NCBI GenBank assembly: GCA_937924855.1
Contig: CALEYQ010000077.1
Location: 1 to 36,133 of the forward strand
Origin: an uncultured Bacteroidota bacterium
GTDB lineage: Bacteria > Bacteroidota > Bacteroidia > JADZBD01
Direction of reading: 5' to 3'
Length of the DNA: 36,133 bases
Shown: piece by piece, positions 16,176 through 24,490 of the stretch
How the letters are laid out: the number at the start of each line of letters is the position of its first letter
Position numbering within the stretch: the first letter of the stretch is position 1
Notes under the pieces: model-generated
What the model saw: the letters and a program-made list of their open reading frames with translations, nothing else
Told to the model about the DNA's origin: nothing
Databases searched by the model: none
Position numbers and translations under genes: made by a program

Positions 16176-17158
16176 CAGTTCATTATTAATCCGGCCTCTT
16201 TTAACCAGGAAAATCCTTCGGTTATTCCGGTTTCAATTTCTGCAGGTTGAAATTCCAGTTCAGTTTTTGCTTTTTCGTTGGAATAATAATGTTCGTCAAC
16301 CGACAATCTTGCCATTTGATAGGTTATGGTGGGTGGGAACCGGAAAAGGGTTCCAAGTCCTGACTGAATGGCTCCGTAGGAAAGAGCAATAGGTTTGGGA
16401 AAATACAATCTGGGTTGAGGGGCGGTCAGGGATTTCGAAACTTTTTCAAAGATTTCCCTGAAATTTAGATTTTGATGGCCCAGGATATAGGCTTCTCCAT
16501 TTCTTCCTTTGTGAATGGCCTTGTAAACCCCATCGGCCACATCACCAACATTAACATAGTTTCTTCCGCCGGAAGTATACCCCGGTACCTTCTTCTGATG
16601 GATGGAAATAATAAGTTTCCCTGATCCATTTGGATTTAAATATTTACCCAGCATAAATGTGGGGTTTACCACAACCGCAGGAAGCCCGGACTTTCTGAAT
16701 TCATTAAAAACTTCGTTTTGGGCCGCAAACTTCGAGTCGAAATAATCAAGCTTGTATTTATTACAGATGTAGGGCGTGTTTTCGTTTCCGGGATTTGATT
16801 TTTTTCCGGGACCGAAGGAGTTTGCGGTTCCCACATGGATAAATTTATCTGCTTTGTTTATGAGGGCGGTTTCGAGCATGTTTTGCGTGCCCTTCAGATT
16901 TACATTCCAATGCAGGGGGTGTCGTGGAGGCCAGAGGCTTGTTGTGGCGGCGGCATGAATAAAAACATTGCATCCACGGGAGGAGGTCAGCACCAGATCC
17001 TTGTTTTCCACTGTTCCGTTGATCAGGGAAAGCCCGGGTTGGTTTACCAGTGTCGAGTGACCATAGCAGAGAGCCACAACCTCGTGGTTTTCTTTCAGTA
17101 ATTTTTGAAGGATGTTTTGCCCTAGAAATCCATTCGCCCCGGTGAGGAAAACTTTCAT
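16175..17158 (-). CDS. NAD-dependent epimerase/dehydratase family protein
   Basis: A 327-residue extended SDR beginning MKVFLTGANGFLGQNIL at ATG 17158. A longer reading from 17272 would overlap the carboxylase gene by over 100 nt and add unrelated residues, so it is rejected. The glycine motif GANGFLG, HAAATTS and the YFDSK catalytic Tyr/Lys pair are present. Overall it resembles dihydroflavonol reductase-like and hopanoid-associated epimerase families; the substrate is unknown. It begins 4 nt after the acyl-CoA carboxylase stop and overlaps the SDR start, so all three form an operon. Confidence 0.88.
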   Translation of the reverse strand: MKVFLTGANGFLGQNILQKLLKENHEVVALCYGHSTLVNQPGLSLINGTVENKDLVLTSSRGCNVFIHAAATTSLWPPRHPLHWNVNLKGTQNMLETALINKADKFIHVGTANSFGPGKKSNPGNENTPYICNKYKLDYFDSKFAAQNEVFNEFRKSGLPAVVVNPTFMLGKYLNPNGSGKLIISIHQKKVPGYTSGGRNYVNVGDVADGVYKAIHKGRNGEAYILGHQNLNFREIFEKVSKSLTAPQPRLYFPKPIALSYGAIQSGLGTLFRFPPTITYQMARLSVDEHYYSNEKAKTELEFQPAEIETGITEGFSWLKEAGLIMN

Positions 17159-17162
17159 AAAA

Positions 17163-18797
17163 TCAGGTTTGAAGAACACCCACATTGAAGGGGCGCATTT
17201 TGGGATTATGGTTTGCCATTTCAATCCCCATGGAAATCCATTTGCGGGTATCGAGTGGGTCGATAATTTCATCCACCCAGAGCCTTGAGGCGGCGTAATA
17301 GGGTGAAGTTGTGCTTTCGTATTTTTTGGAAATTTTATCCAGTAGTTTGTTTTCTTCCTCGGGGGTTATTTCCTGTCCTTTTGCCTTCAGGGTGCTAACC
17401 TGAATCTGAAGCAGGGTTTTGGCGGCCTGGGAACCTCCCATTACAGCAATTTGTGCCGTTGGCCAGCCTACAATGAGGCGGGGATCGTAAGCTTTTCCGC
17501 ACATGGCATAATTGCCGGCGCCGTAGGAATTTCCAATGATTACGGTGAATTTTGGTACCACGGAATTGCTGACGGCATTCACCAGCTTTGCACCATCCTT
17601 AATGATGCCACCTTGTTCCGATTTGGATCCCACCATAAATCCGGTAACATCCTGAAGAAACACAAGGGGGATTTTTTTCTGATTGCAATTCATGATAAAC
17701 CGTGCAGCCTTATCGGCAGAATCGCTGTAAATAACTCCCCCGAATTGCATTTCGCCCTTTTTGTTTTTTACCACTTTACGCTGGTTGGCCACAATGCCCA
17801 CGGCCCAGCCATCAATTCTGGCGTATGCACAAATAATTGACTTACCGATGCCTTCTTTATATTCTTCAATTTCGGAGTTGTCAACCAAACGGTAAATAAT
17901 TTCATGCATATCGTATTGGTTGGTCCTTTGCACGGGGATAATTCCAAAAATTTCACCGGGATCTTTCTTCGGAGGCATGGGGTCGGCACGATTGAACCCT
18001 GCTTTTTCAAAATCTCCGATTTTGTCCATAATGTTTCTGATCCGGGTCAGGCAATCGGCATCGTCTTTGCATTTATAGTCGGTAACTCCGCTGATTTCGC
18101 AATGGGTTGTTGCTCCACCCAGGGTTTCGTTATCGATGGTTTCTCCAATGGCGGCTTTTACCAGGTAAGAACCGGCCAGGAAAATAGATCCTGTTTTATC
18201 CACGATCAGAGCCTCGTCGCTCATAATGGGAAGGTAGGCTCCTCCGGCCACGCAACTACCCATGATAGCGGCAATTTGTACGATGCCTTCCGAAGACATT
18301 ATGGCATTGTTGCGGAAGATTCTTCCGAAGTGTTCTTTGTCGGGGAATATTTCGTCCTGCATGGGAAGAAAAACCCCGGCACTGTCGACGAGGTAAATTA
18401 TGGGAAGCCTGTTTTCCATGGCAATTTCCTGGGCCCTCAGATTTTTCTTAGCTGTTATGGGGAACCAGGCACCTGCTTTAACGGTGGCATCGTTGGCAAC
18501 CACAATGCACTGTTTGCCTGATACATAGCCGATAAAAACAACCACACCCCCGGCCGGACATCCACCTTGGTCGGCGTACATACCGTCGCCAACCAGGGAT
18601 CCGATTTCAAGTCTTGGGCTATCAGGATCGAGCAGGAAATTAATGCGCTCACGGGCCGACATTTTTCCCTGTTCTTTTAATTTTTCAAGACGCTTTTTTC
18701 CTCCGCCCAGAGCGGCCTCAGCCTGTTTTCTGCGCAATTCGGCCAATTCTAACTTAAAAGCATCCTCATTTTTATTGAAATCCAAATCCATGGCCAT
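17163..18797 (-). CDS. Acyl-CoA carboxylase, biotin-dependent carboxyltransferase (beta) subunit
   Basis: A 544-residue carboxyltransferase of the crotonase-like fold, which moves carboxyl from biotin to an acyl-CoA. The N-terminal half has KMSARERINFLLD and GGCPAGGVVVFIG; the C-terminal half has VPLVFLQDVTGFMVG-type sequence, IIGNSYGAGNYAMCGKAYDP and WPTAQIAVMGG. The MGGSQAAKTLLQI stretch and length favour the methylcrotonyl/geranyl-CoA carboxylase type over propionyl-CoA carboxylase, though the substrate is uncertain. No biotin carboxylase or biotin carrier gene lies nearby, so the partner is elsewhere. The start is ATG 18797 (or 18791): a TTG at 18818 lies inside the -7 box of the promoter at 18816-18823 and cannot be the start if that promoter is used. 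Confidence 0.92.
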   Translation of the reverse strand: MAMDLDFNKNEDAFKLELAELRRKQAEAALGGGKKRLEKLKEQGKMSARERINFLLDPDSPRLEIGSLVGDGMYADQGGCPAGGVVVFIGYVSGKQCIVVANDATVKAGAWFPITAKKNLRAQEIAMENRLPIIYLVDSAGVFLPMQDEIFPDKEHFGRIFRNNAIMSSEGIVQIAAIMGSCVAGGAYLPIMSDEALIVDKTGSIFLAGSYLVKAAIGETIDNETLGGATTHCEISGVTDYKCKDDADCLTRIRNIMDKIGDFEKAGFNRADPMPPKKDPGEIFGIIPVQRTNQYDMHEIIYRLVDNSEIEEYKEGIGKSIICAYARIDGWAVGIVANQRKVVKNKKGEMQFGGVIYSDSADKAARFIMNCNQKKIPLVFLQDVTGFMVGSKSEQGGIIKDGAKLVNAVSNSVVPKFTVIIGNSYGAGNYAMCGKAYDPRLIVGWPTAQIAVMGGSQAAKTLLQIQVSTLKAKGQEITPEEENKLLDKISKKYESTTSPYYAASRLWVDEIIDPLDTRKWISMGIEMANHNPKMRPFNVGVLQT

Positions 18798-18815
18798 ATC
18801 GGAAAATTTTGGGTT

Positions 18816-18823
18816 CAAAGATA
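18816..18823 (-). promoter_or_regulatory. Probable -7 promoter element of the carboxylase operon
   Basis: TATCTTTG on the minus strand matches TAnnTTTG exactly, 18 nt before ATG 18797. The -33 region is weak (no TTTG at 19-21 bp; TTTA-like sequence is near). The position rules the upstream TTG out as start. Confidence 0.5.
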
Positions 18824-18994
18824 ATGAGTTTACCTAAACATAAATTGCCCGGTTTCCTGAGGGCGAAAATTAACCTGTTTTTAATTTTGGAATGATTTTG
18901 AAATTAAATCTGCGGATAATTTGATTTTTGTAGGATAAGATTTTCCAAAAAAATTATTTTTGCAAACGAATTAACCGAGAGAATAGTGAAAAAA

Positions 18995-19276
18995 ATGGCA
19001 TTTAAGAATCATTCGTACCGAGCGATCCCCAAAAAAGAAGCACCTGAGCGGATTTTATCCCACAGTGAATTAAAAGCCCTGAACGAGGAGTTGAAAAAGC
19101 AGGTGGATTTATTAAAAAACCGTGCCGCAAAGTATAAGGAAGAGTTGGAGGAGCTTACCCGTCAGAAGAAAGAGCTTAACGAAAAAATTAAGCTCACCCG
19201 TTACGAAGTTGACGATTTGAAGGATGAAAACGTGATGCTTCGTAAGGAAATCCGGAAGCTGAAAGAATCGGCTTAA
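18995..19276 (+). CDS. Small coiled-coil protein
   Basis: About 93 residues from ATG 18995 (a GTG at 18986 would add three). After a short basic N-terminus (MAFKNHSYRAIPKKE), residues 20-90 are almost entirely charged and leucine-rich in a heptad pattern (LNEELKKQVDLLKNR, ELEELTRQKKELNEKI, LKDENVMLRKEIRKL), so a long parallel coiled coil is expected. No signal peptide or membrane segment. It is similar in style to small division or scaffold proteins such as ZapB, but no family can be named. It is a single gene on the plus strand; a TATTTTTG element at 18955-18962 may be its -7 box. Its stop overlaps the convergent RidA gene by 4 nt. Confidence 0.75.
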   Translation: MAFKNHSYRAIPKKEAPERILSHSELKALNEELKKQVDLLKNRAAKYKEELEELTRQKKELNEKIKLTRYEVDDLKDENVMLRKEIRKLKESA

Positions 19277-19743
19277 TCTTTTACCGCAATACCTGAAATT
19301 TCAATGTTTGCCTTTCCCGGCAATCCCAATACCTGAACGGTTTCTCTAGCCGGAGGATTTTCCGGAAAATAAGTAGCGTAAATTTCATTTACGGTTTTAA
19401 AGTCTTCAATATGGGTCAGGTAGATCGTGGTCTTAACAAGGTTTTCCATTCCCATTCCGGCCGCTTGCAGGATGGCTTTTATGTTTTCAAGGGTTTGTTT
19501 TGTTTGCCCTTCAATTCCTGTGGTGTCGAGAATTCCTGTTTTCGGATTTTTACCGATCTGGCCTGCAATAAACAGTGCATTTCCCTTTAACATGGCCTGG
19601 GAATAGGGTCCGATAGGAGCCGGGGCATCGTTGGTGAAAATTATTTTGTTTTTTTCTTTTCCCTTTTCCGGTTTTCCATAGTTGAGCCAAAGTAGGAAGG
19701 CCAGTGAAGAAGCGATGGCAATAAAAAAAAGGGGTCGTCTCAT
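19273..19743 (-). CDS. RidA (YjgF/YER057c/UK114) family protein with N-terminal membrane anchor
   Basis: Residues 35-156 are a RidA domain: APAPIGPYSQAM, LFIAGQIGKNPKTG, KTTIYLTHIEDF and the signature ARETVQVLGLPGKANIEI with the conserved Arg that binds the substrate carboxylate. RidA hydrolyses reactive imines such as 2-aminoacrylate produced by PLP enzymes. Unlike usual cytoplasmic RidA (about 125-130 residues), this one carries an N-terminal hydrophobic segment (FFIAIASSLAFLLWLNYG), so it is probably periplasmic and anchored. It follows the VOC gene by 1 nt and is third in an operon headed by a class V aminotransferase with a possible Tat signal. Confidence 0.9.
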   Translation of the reverse strand: MRRPLFFIAIASSLAFLLWLNYGKPEKGKEKNKIIFTNDAPAPIGPYSQAMLKGNALFIAGQIGKNPKTGILDTTGIEGQTKQTLENIKAILQAAGMGMENLVKTTIYLTHIEDFKTVNEIYATYFPENPPARETVQVLGLPGKANIEISGIAVKD

Positions 19744-19744
19744 A

Positions 19745-20176
19745 TTAAAAAATCAAGTCACCTTGTTTTGAGAATTTTACAAAAGGGTTCCAGGCAATTT
19801 CCCAGGGATTTCCGTCGGGGTCGGCAAAGTATGCCGTTCTGCCACCCCAAATTGCTTTTTCAGGTTTTCGCAGAATTTTCACTTTCTTTTTTTTAAGAAA
19901 TTCAATCCGGGCATCAACTTCATTTTCAGTAGCCACATTGCAGGAAAGGGTTGTTCCCCTGAATCCTGTTCCGGCAATTTTTTTCAGACCGGCATCTTCG
20001 GCAAGTTTTTTCAAGGGGTATAAGGCGAGGATTAGTGTTTTGTTATTGGCATAGAAGAATACAATATCGCCTTTTGGCCTTGTTGCCGGTTCGAACCCGA
20101 GAATTTTTTCGTAAAAATTTCTTGATTTCCTGATGTCTTTAACACCAAGGGTAATAAAATGAATCCGGGTTTTCAT
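19745..20176 (-). CDS. VOC (glyoxalase/bleomycin-resistance) superfamily protein
   Basis: A 143-residue single-domain VOC protein starting MKTRIHFITLGVKDIRKSRN at ATG 20176. That ATG overlaps the TGA stop of the aminotransferase (ATGA), which supports this start over a longer one at 20203. Typical features are the opening beta strand, FYEKILGFEP, and the closing AYFADPDGNPWEIAWNP segment with a metal-ligand Glu. VOC members include glyoxalases, dioxygenases and antibiotic-binding proteins; the reaction here is unknown. No signal peptide is visible, unlike both operon partners. Confidence 0.85.
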   Translation of the reverse strand: MKTRIHFITLGVKDIRKSRNFYEKILGFEPATRPKGDIVFFYANNKTLILALYPLKKLAEDAGLKKIAGTGFRGTTLSCNVATENEVDARIEFLKKKKVKILRKPEKAIWGGRTAYFADPDGNPWEIAWNPFVKFSKQGDLIF

Positions 20177-21474
20177 TTGCCGGGCTTGTTTTTCGAGAGC
20201 CACTGGAGTCCTTCAAGGAAACGGTCGAGGTCGGCTTTGGAGGTGTACACATTGGGAGTAACCCTGATGCCGTTTATTTTTTCGTATTTGATGGCCACGG
20301 TATGAATCCTGAATTTTTCCTGGAGTTTGCTTTCCATTTCAACTGCATCCCATCCCTCTACCGAAACATTTGCAATTGCTCCTGAATAGGCAGGGTTCAG
20401 AGGGGTATTTAGTTTTACCCCGGGCATTTTGGAAGCCGGTACGGCCCAATAGTCTTTCAAATATCTCAAGCGTTTTTCTTTTCTTTGGGTTCCCATAAGG
20501 TTGTGAAAGTCGATGGCGTTGGCAATGGCCATTTCGCTGGCAAATGAACGGGTTCCCAAACTTTCAAATTTTCTGATATCCTCCCCATCCGGATGGTCAT
20601 TGGAAAGAAGCGCCCAGACATTTTTGATTTTATCCTTTTTAATATAGAGCATTCCTGAACCAAAGGGAGCGCCAAGCCATTTGTGAAGTGATGTGGCAAA
20701 ATAATCGCAACCCAGTTCGGGAATACTGAAATCGAGGTGGGCGAAAGAGTGAGCGCCGTCAACTATTACCTCACAACCGCGTGATTTAGCGGCGTAACAA
20801 ATGGCCTTGGTGGGTAAAATTTGCCCTGTCCAGTTTATTACCTGGGTAATGTGAACCACTTTGGTTTTGGAGGTCATGGCTCTTTCGAAAGCAGCCAGAA
20901 GCACTTTGTCATTGTCTGAAGGCAGGGGAAGGTCGACCCAAACGAGTTTAATGCCATCTCTTTTTTCTCTTTGTTTCCAGGCATTCATCATATTGGGGTA
21001 GTCGTATTTGGAAAGTACAACCTCATCTCCCGCTTTTAAATTAAGTCCGAAGATTACGGAGTTAAGTCCTTCGGTGCTGTTCCGGTTTATGGCAATTTCT
21101 TCCGTACTGCAACCGCCAAGTTGGGCAAGCTTTGCTCTTAAAGATTCTCTTCCCTGGTCTAATATTCGCCACATATAGAAGGATGGAGCTTCATTACAAA
21201 GCTTGTAGAATTTAATATGGGCTTCCTGAACGGGTACAGGTTGGGGACTAACACCACCGTTATTCAGGTTTAAGAGGGTTGCGGAAACATCGTAGGAATT
21301 CCTGATCCAGGCCCAGAAATCTTCATGGGTTGGGCTGTCGTCGAGGGGTAAAGAATGGAATGCTTTTTTTCTTTCTTCCATTTCCGCAGCCAATAATGGG
21401 CTGATCAGGGAATGAAGCGAAAGGGCACCTGCGGCAACGTCAAATTTTCGGACGAACAACCTTCTGGGGTTCAT
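20173..21474 (-). CDS. Class V aminotransferase (PLP enzyme) with possible Tat signal
   Basis: A 433-residue PLP-dependent enzyme of the class V group (cysteine desulfurase / isopenicillin N epimerase-like). The PLP lysine is in FATSLHKWLGAPFG; the upstream Asp/His pair is in VIVDGAHSFAHLD, and NRNSTEGLN fits the phosphate-binding region. The N-terminus from ATG 21474 reads MNPRRLFVRKFDVAAGALSL and on to SPLLAA: a twin-arginine pair, F two residues later, then a moderately hydrophobic stretch and an Ala-rich end. That resembles a Tat signal for export of a folded, cofactor-bound enzyme, although the motif is not perfect. The frame also opens at TTG 21495, seven residues earlier. It heads a coupled operon with the VOC and RidA genes. 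The substrate is unknown. Confidence 0.88.
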   Translation of the reverse strand: MNPRRLFVRKFDVAAGALSLHSLISPLLAAEMEERKKAFHSLPLDDSPTHEDFWAWIRNSYDVSATLLNLNNGGVSPQPVPVQEAHIKFYKLCNEAPSFYMWRILDQGRESLRAKLAQLGGCSTEEIAINRNSTEGLNSVIFGLNLKAGDEVVLSKYDYPNMMNAWKQREKRDGIKLVWVDLPLPSDNDKVLLAAFERAMTSKTKVVHITQVINWTGQILPTKAICYAAKSRGCEVIVDGAHSFAHLDFSIPELGCDYFATSLHKWLGAPFGSGMLYIKKDKIKNVWALLSNDHPDGEDIRKFESLGTRSFASEMAIANAIDFHNLMGTQRKEKRLRYLKDYWAVPASKMPGVKLNTPLNPAYSGAIANVSVEGWDAVEMESKLQEKFRIHTVAIKYEKINGIRVTPNVYTSKADLDRFLEGLQWLSKNKPGK

Positions 21475-21648
21475 GGGTTTAGATTTGTTTTCCAAACCTC
21501 TTTTTTTCCCGGCAATAATCCAAATTTTCCTTTAATTATCTTAAAAAGGCCGGGTTTCGTCTATAAAAACCAAACAATTAGCTAATAAATGCCGATTCCA
21601 AAACCCCGGGCTCCTGAATTTCGTAAAACGATTTAAGAACACCGGCTA

Positions 21649-22527
21649 TTGAAGGAAAAAATTATTCTTCTGTCCTTCTTACTTTTTGGTGCGGGATTTA
21701 CTTCCCGGGCCCAGAATGCCATGTTTTCAAGCCCTGATTCCGCTACTACTCATCCTCCTGTCAGTTGCACGGTTTGCGCCGGTTCGCTCTGGGCGAATGA
21801 AACCAATATCAAACAAAATGATCTCCAGTTTGCCGAAACCATCCTGCAGCCCTATCTGTTTTGTTTTCAATCGTTGTGCTACCGTTCCAGATATCTGGTT
21901 GCTGATCATTTCAATTTTAATATTCCGCCGGTAGCTGTTTTACTTGGCCTTGAAGTTCATATTATGGCTAAAGCAGATTTACCCGGGGTGTTGGATTCAA
22001 CCCTCAGGCTTTGCGATGCATCGGGGATGGTAGGAGATAATAAACCCGGAGCTTCCGCCTGGGGAACGGCCCTGATTACCCGCACCTATGGTTCTCCAAC
22101 CGATATGTGGAATGCTCCTTTTGATGCTTCATCCATAAATGACTCCCGGTTTGGATTGTATTATAAGGTATATAACAATTCTGACTCATCTCCGGTTTTC
22201 TCCATTGATCAGATAAAAATAACTGTTTATTATTCTACACCACAGGGGCTTTTCAGTCAGACATCCACAGCTTCTTCTCTTCGCACCCATTATGAAGGTG
22301 CTAACGAAAATTTAAGGGTTTGGGTAGATGTTGAAGGAGATGATGAATTTTCAAATCTTCAGATTCTGGATTTGTCGGGTCGGGTTTTGTTGAATGAAAA
22401 CGTTCCATTTTCACAAATCCGGGAAAAACAAATTGCAGTTCCGGGCTATCGTGCCGGACTATACATTGTTAAGGTAAGCGGAGCCGACAAAGTTCTTTTT
22501 TCTAAAATCGTAATAGGCGATAATTAA
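21649..22527 (+). CDS. Secreted protein with type IX secretion sorting domain
   Basis: A 292-residue protein that appears to start at TTG 21649, since no ATG precedes the signal peptide (KEKIILLSFLLFGAGFTSRAQ). Residues 35-200 form a beta-rich domain with several Cys (SCTVCAGSLWANE, LFCFQSLCYRS) and a jelly-roll-like segment (GLEVHIMAKADLPG, VGDNKPGASAWGTAL, IDQIKITVYYS). I do not recognise this domain. The last 75 residues are a type A sorting domain (LQILDLSGRVLLNENVP, GYRAGLYIVKVSG), so the protein is exported through the type IX system. Its TAA stop overlaps the convergent wbqC-like gene by 4 nt. Confidence 0.82.
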   Translation: MKEKIILLSFLLFGAGFTSRAQNAMFSSPDSATTHPPVSCTVCAGSLWANETNIKQNDLQFAETILQPYLFCFQSLCYRSRYLVADHFNFNIPPVAVLLGLEVHIMAKADLPGVLDSTLRLCDASGMVGDNKPGASAWGTALITRTYGSPTDMWNAPFDASSINDSRFGLYYKVYNNSDSSPVFSIDQIKITVYYSTPQGLFSQTSTASSLRTHYEGANENLRVWVDVEGDDEFSNLQILDLSGRVLLNENVPFSQIREKQIAVPGYRAGLYIVKVSGADKVLFSKIVIGDN

Positions 22528-23162
22528 TCACTACCCTGTTCAGGGCGTTTTCTTTCAGGAATAAGGTCAAAGATTTCATCCAGATAATGTCTGCCTTCCG
22601 GTCCCTGGTTAAATAATAAATCGAGCATACTGGTTTCAGGTTGAATCCTGCCGGTGCCAAAGGTTTGGAGGTATTCGGGCAATTGAGGATATCCATCCAT
22701 CCATTTTTTTTCGAAAAAAAAACCTTTCGGATGGCTTTCTTCGGTATTAATTTCCCAATGAGCAGTTTTGGTTTCTTTGGCTGAGAAAATGGAGAAAAGC
22801 CATTTATGGATGGACAGGTTGAGTTCGAAAAGGCTTTTGGATTCGTCGAAAATAAGTTCCTGAATTTCTGCTTCGTAATATTCAAAAAAGGGCGATTTTC
22901 TATATGCGGCCTCGAGGGATTTAAAATGGATTTTTCTCCAAAAGTTTCCGGGTTCAGGAAAAAGGTCGCCATACCTTGAGGCAGATTTCCTTCCTTTGAG
23001 GGGGATGATTAATTTTTGCAATCCACCGGGACCGGAAATGTAGCAACGGTTGCGAAGAGTTTGACGCGGGAAAATTTCACCGGGATAAAAAACAGGTTTT
23101 TCCTGCTTTAGAATCGACGCGAAAACCGGAATGGGAGGGAAGTAAGATAAGGGAGCCTCCAT
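22524..23162 (-). CDS. WbqC-like family protein
   Basis: A 212-residue protein of the WbqC-like family. It starts MEAPLSYFPPIPVFASIL, with the family's N-terminal pattern of an aromatic/proline strand, then NRCYISGPGGLQKLIIPLKG and FWRKIHFKSLEAAYRKSPFF. WbqC was named from O-antigen gene clusters, but its biochemical role is unproven. In Bacteroidota it regularly follows lepB, and here it begins 2 nt after the second signal peptidase gene, so it belongs to the parA-parB-dapB-lepB unit. No signal peptide. Confidence 0.85.
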   Translation of the reverse strand: MEAPLSYFPPIPVFASILKQEKPVFYPGEIFPRQTLRNRCYISGPGGLQKLIIPLKGRKSASRYGDLFPEPGNFWRKIHFKSLEAAYRKSPFFEYYEAEIQELIFDESKSLFELNLSIHKWLFSIFSAKETKTAHWEINTEESHPKGFFFEKKWMDGYPQLPEYLQTFGTGRIQPETSMLDLLFNQGPEGRHYLDEIFDLIPERKRPEQGSD

Positions 23163-23164
23163 GA

Positions 23165-24088
23165 TTATTTAATGTTTTTCCAGGCTCTTTCCCATCTTGA
23201 AGCACCGGATTCAGGATCGCGTGAGAAAATTATGGCGGTTCCCGATCCCTTTATATTTTTCTCCGGTAGCAAACCCCAGACCCGTGAATCGCTCGAGAAA
23301 TGGCGGTTGTCGCCGATTACGAAGTAGTAGTTTTCAGAAAATGTAAAGCGGTCAAGCCATTTTCCATTGTGGAATGCGCTGTCGTTTTTTAATTCAAAAT
23401 CCACGTTTTCATAATTCCTGATTACATCCCCGTATAATATCAGATTTTGAGAGTCGAGGGTAATTGTTGTTCCTTTTTCAGGAATCCACAGGGGGCCAAA
23501 ATTGTCAAGGTTCCAGGGGAATGAGCTGTGATTGGGATATACGCCAGGGTCGAAGGCTCCTTTTTCTTCAATGTTCAGATCAACCGAGAGTATTCCCGGG
23601 AATATCTTAAGCGAGTCGGCGCTTTTTTCGGTCATGAAAAATGAGAAGGTTTTGCCATCGGGAAAAATACCTGACTCGTCAATTTTCAGGGATGAAAGCA
23701 GGGCAGGGGGAATAGGTTTTCCATCGGTGATAACCGTGAAATTATATTTGGCTTCCCGGCACGACATGGGAATGTGGTTGCGGTACGGGATACCACCTTC
23801 AATTGTTACGGTATCTCCGGGAATTCCCTGGCAGCGTTTTACAAAAAAATCATTGGGTCCAAATATGGAATCTGAAAACGGGGGTTCGAAAATCACGATT
23901 TCTCCGGGCCGTATTTTATTCCATAAAAATTTATTGACCAGCAGGTAGTCTCCCTCAGCAAGGGTAGCGGCCATGGAGTTGCTTCGGATAATAAAAATAT
24001 CGAAAACGAAAATCCGGAAAATAAGGTAAACCAGGAGCAGACCCAGGAGAATGCGGAATACGGTATGGCTTTTTGGCAGGAACTTCAA
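23165..24088 (-). CDS. lepB: Signal peptidase I, second tandem copy
   Basis: A 307-residue S26 signal peptidase, which removes signal peptides from exported proteins at the inner membrane. One N-terminal membrane segment (about 9-34) precedes the catalytic Ser in RSNSMAATL (S38). The general-base Lys is in FVKRCQGIPGD (K84) and box E reads GDNRHFSSDSRVWG. All catalytic parts are intact. The start must be TTG 24088 or a rarer codon: the preceding in-frame stop is only 15 nt upstream and the first ATG lies after the catalytic Ser. It is in the same frame as the broken first copy upstream and may carry the whole cellular function. Confidence 0.93.
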   Translation of the reverse strand: MKFLPKSHTVFRILLGLLLVYLIFRIFVFDIFIIRSNSMAATLAEGDYLLVNKFLWNKIRPGEIVIFEPPFSDSIFGPNDFFVKRCQGIPGDTVTIEGGIPYRNHIPMSCREAKYNFTVITDGKPIPPALLSSLKIDESGIFPDGKTFSFFMTEKSADSLKIFPGILSVDLNIEEKGAFDPGVYPNHSSFPWNLDNFGPLWIPEKGTTITLDSQNLILYGDVIRNYENVDFELKNDSAFHNGKWLDRFTFSENYYFVIGDNRHFSSDSRVWGLLPEKNIKGSGTAIIFSRDPESGASRWERAWKNIK

Positions 24089-24103
24089 GGGGATGGTTTT
24101 GTC

Positions 24104-24445
24104 CTACTTTTTACGGCCGGGCGTGGCTTTAGTTGCTGTTTTTTTTCGTCTGATTCGGTTATATGTATAAATGCCAGCGATCAGGATCAGAAGAGGGATC
24201 AGGTATGACCTTGAAATATCATCTTTTCCAACAAAAGTCATCATCCTGTTCCAGCGGAATTTTCCGTTGGTGGAAAAAATATTCTTGAGGGTAAAGGTTC
24301 CTGAAATGGGATTGTATTGAGGGTCTTTCATGCTCAGCCAGATAAAAACAGGGGTTCCCACGATGTGATCCTCGGGAACCATGCCCCAGGATCTGGAGTC
24401 GGCTGAATTGTGGCGGTTGTCGCCCATCATAAAATAATACCCCAT
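24104..24445 (-). CDS. lepB: C-terminal fragment of interrupted signal peptidase I (first copy)
   Basis: The 113 residues beginning MGYYFMMGDNRHNSADSR carry box E of signal peptidase I, then a C-terminal hydrophobic segment (SYLIPLLILIAGIYTY) and a basic tail. They continue the 24491-25870 gene in the same frame after a TGA codon; the 15 codons between that stop and this ATG (KIYINGKESTSYTFK) are also typical signal-peptidase sequence. Alone the fragment lacks the catalytic Ser and Lys, so it could work only by readthrough, or by reinitiation with assembly of two parts. It is best regarded as the 3' part of a broken gene. Confidence 0.85.
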   Translation of the reverse strand: MGYYFMMGDNRHNSADSRSWGMVPEDHIVGTPVFIWLSMKDPQYNPISGTFTLKNIFSTNGKFRWNRMMTFVGKDDISRSYLIPLLILIAGIYTYNRIRRKKTATKATPGRKK

Positions 24446-24490
24446 CTTAAAGGTATAGGAAGTGGATTCCTTACCGTTGATGTAAATTTT

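Noticed and set aside
16175..17272. Epimerase starting at 17272
   Set aside because: The extra 38 residues overlap the carboxylase gene and do not resemble the family; MKVFLTGANGFLG at 17158 is the normal start.
22502..22972. 156-residue frame inside the WbqC-like gene
   Set aside because: Same-strand shadow of the 22524-23162 gene with no family motif.
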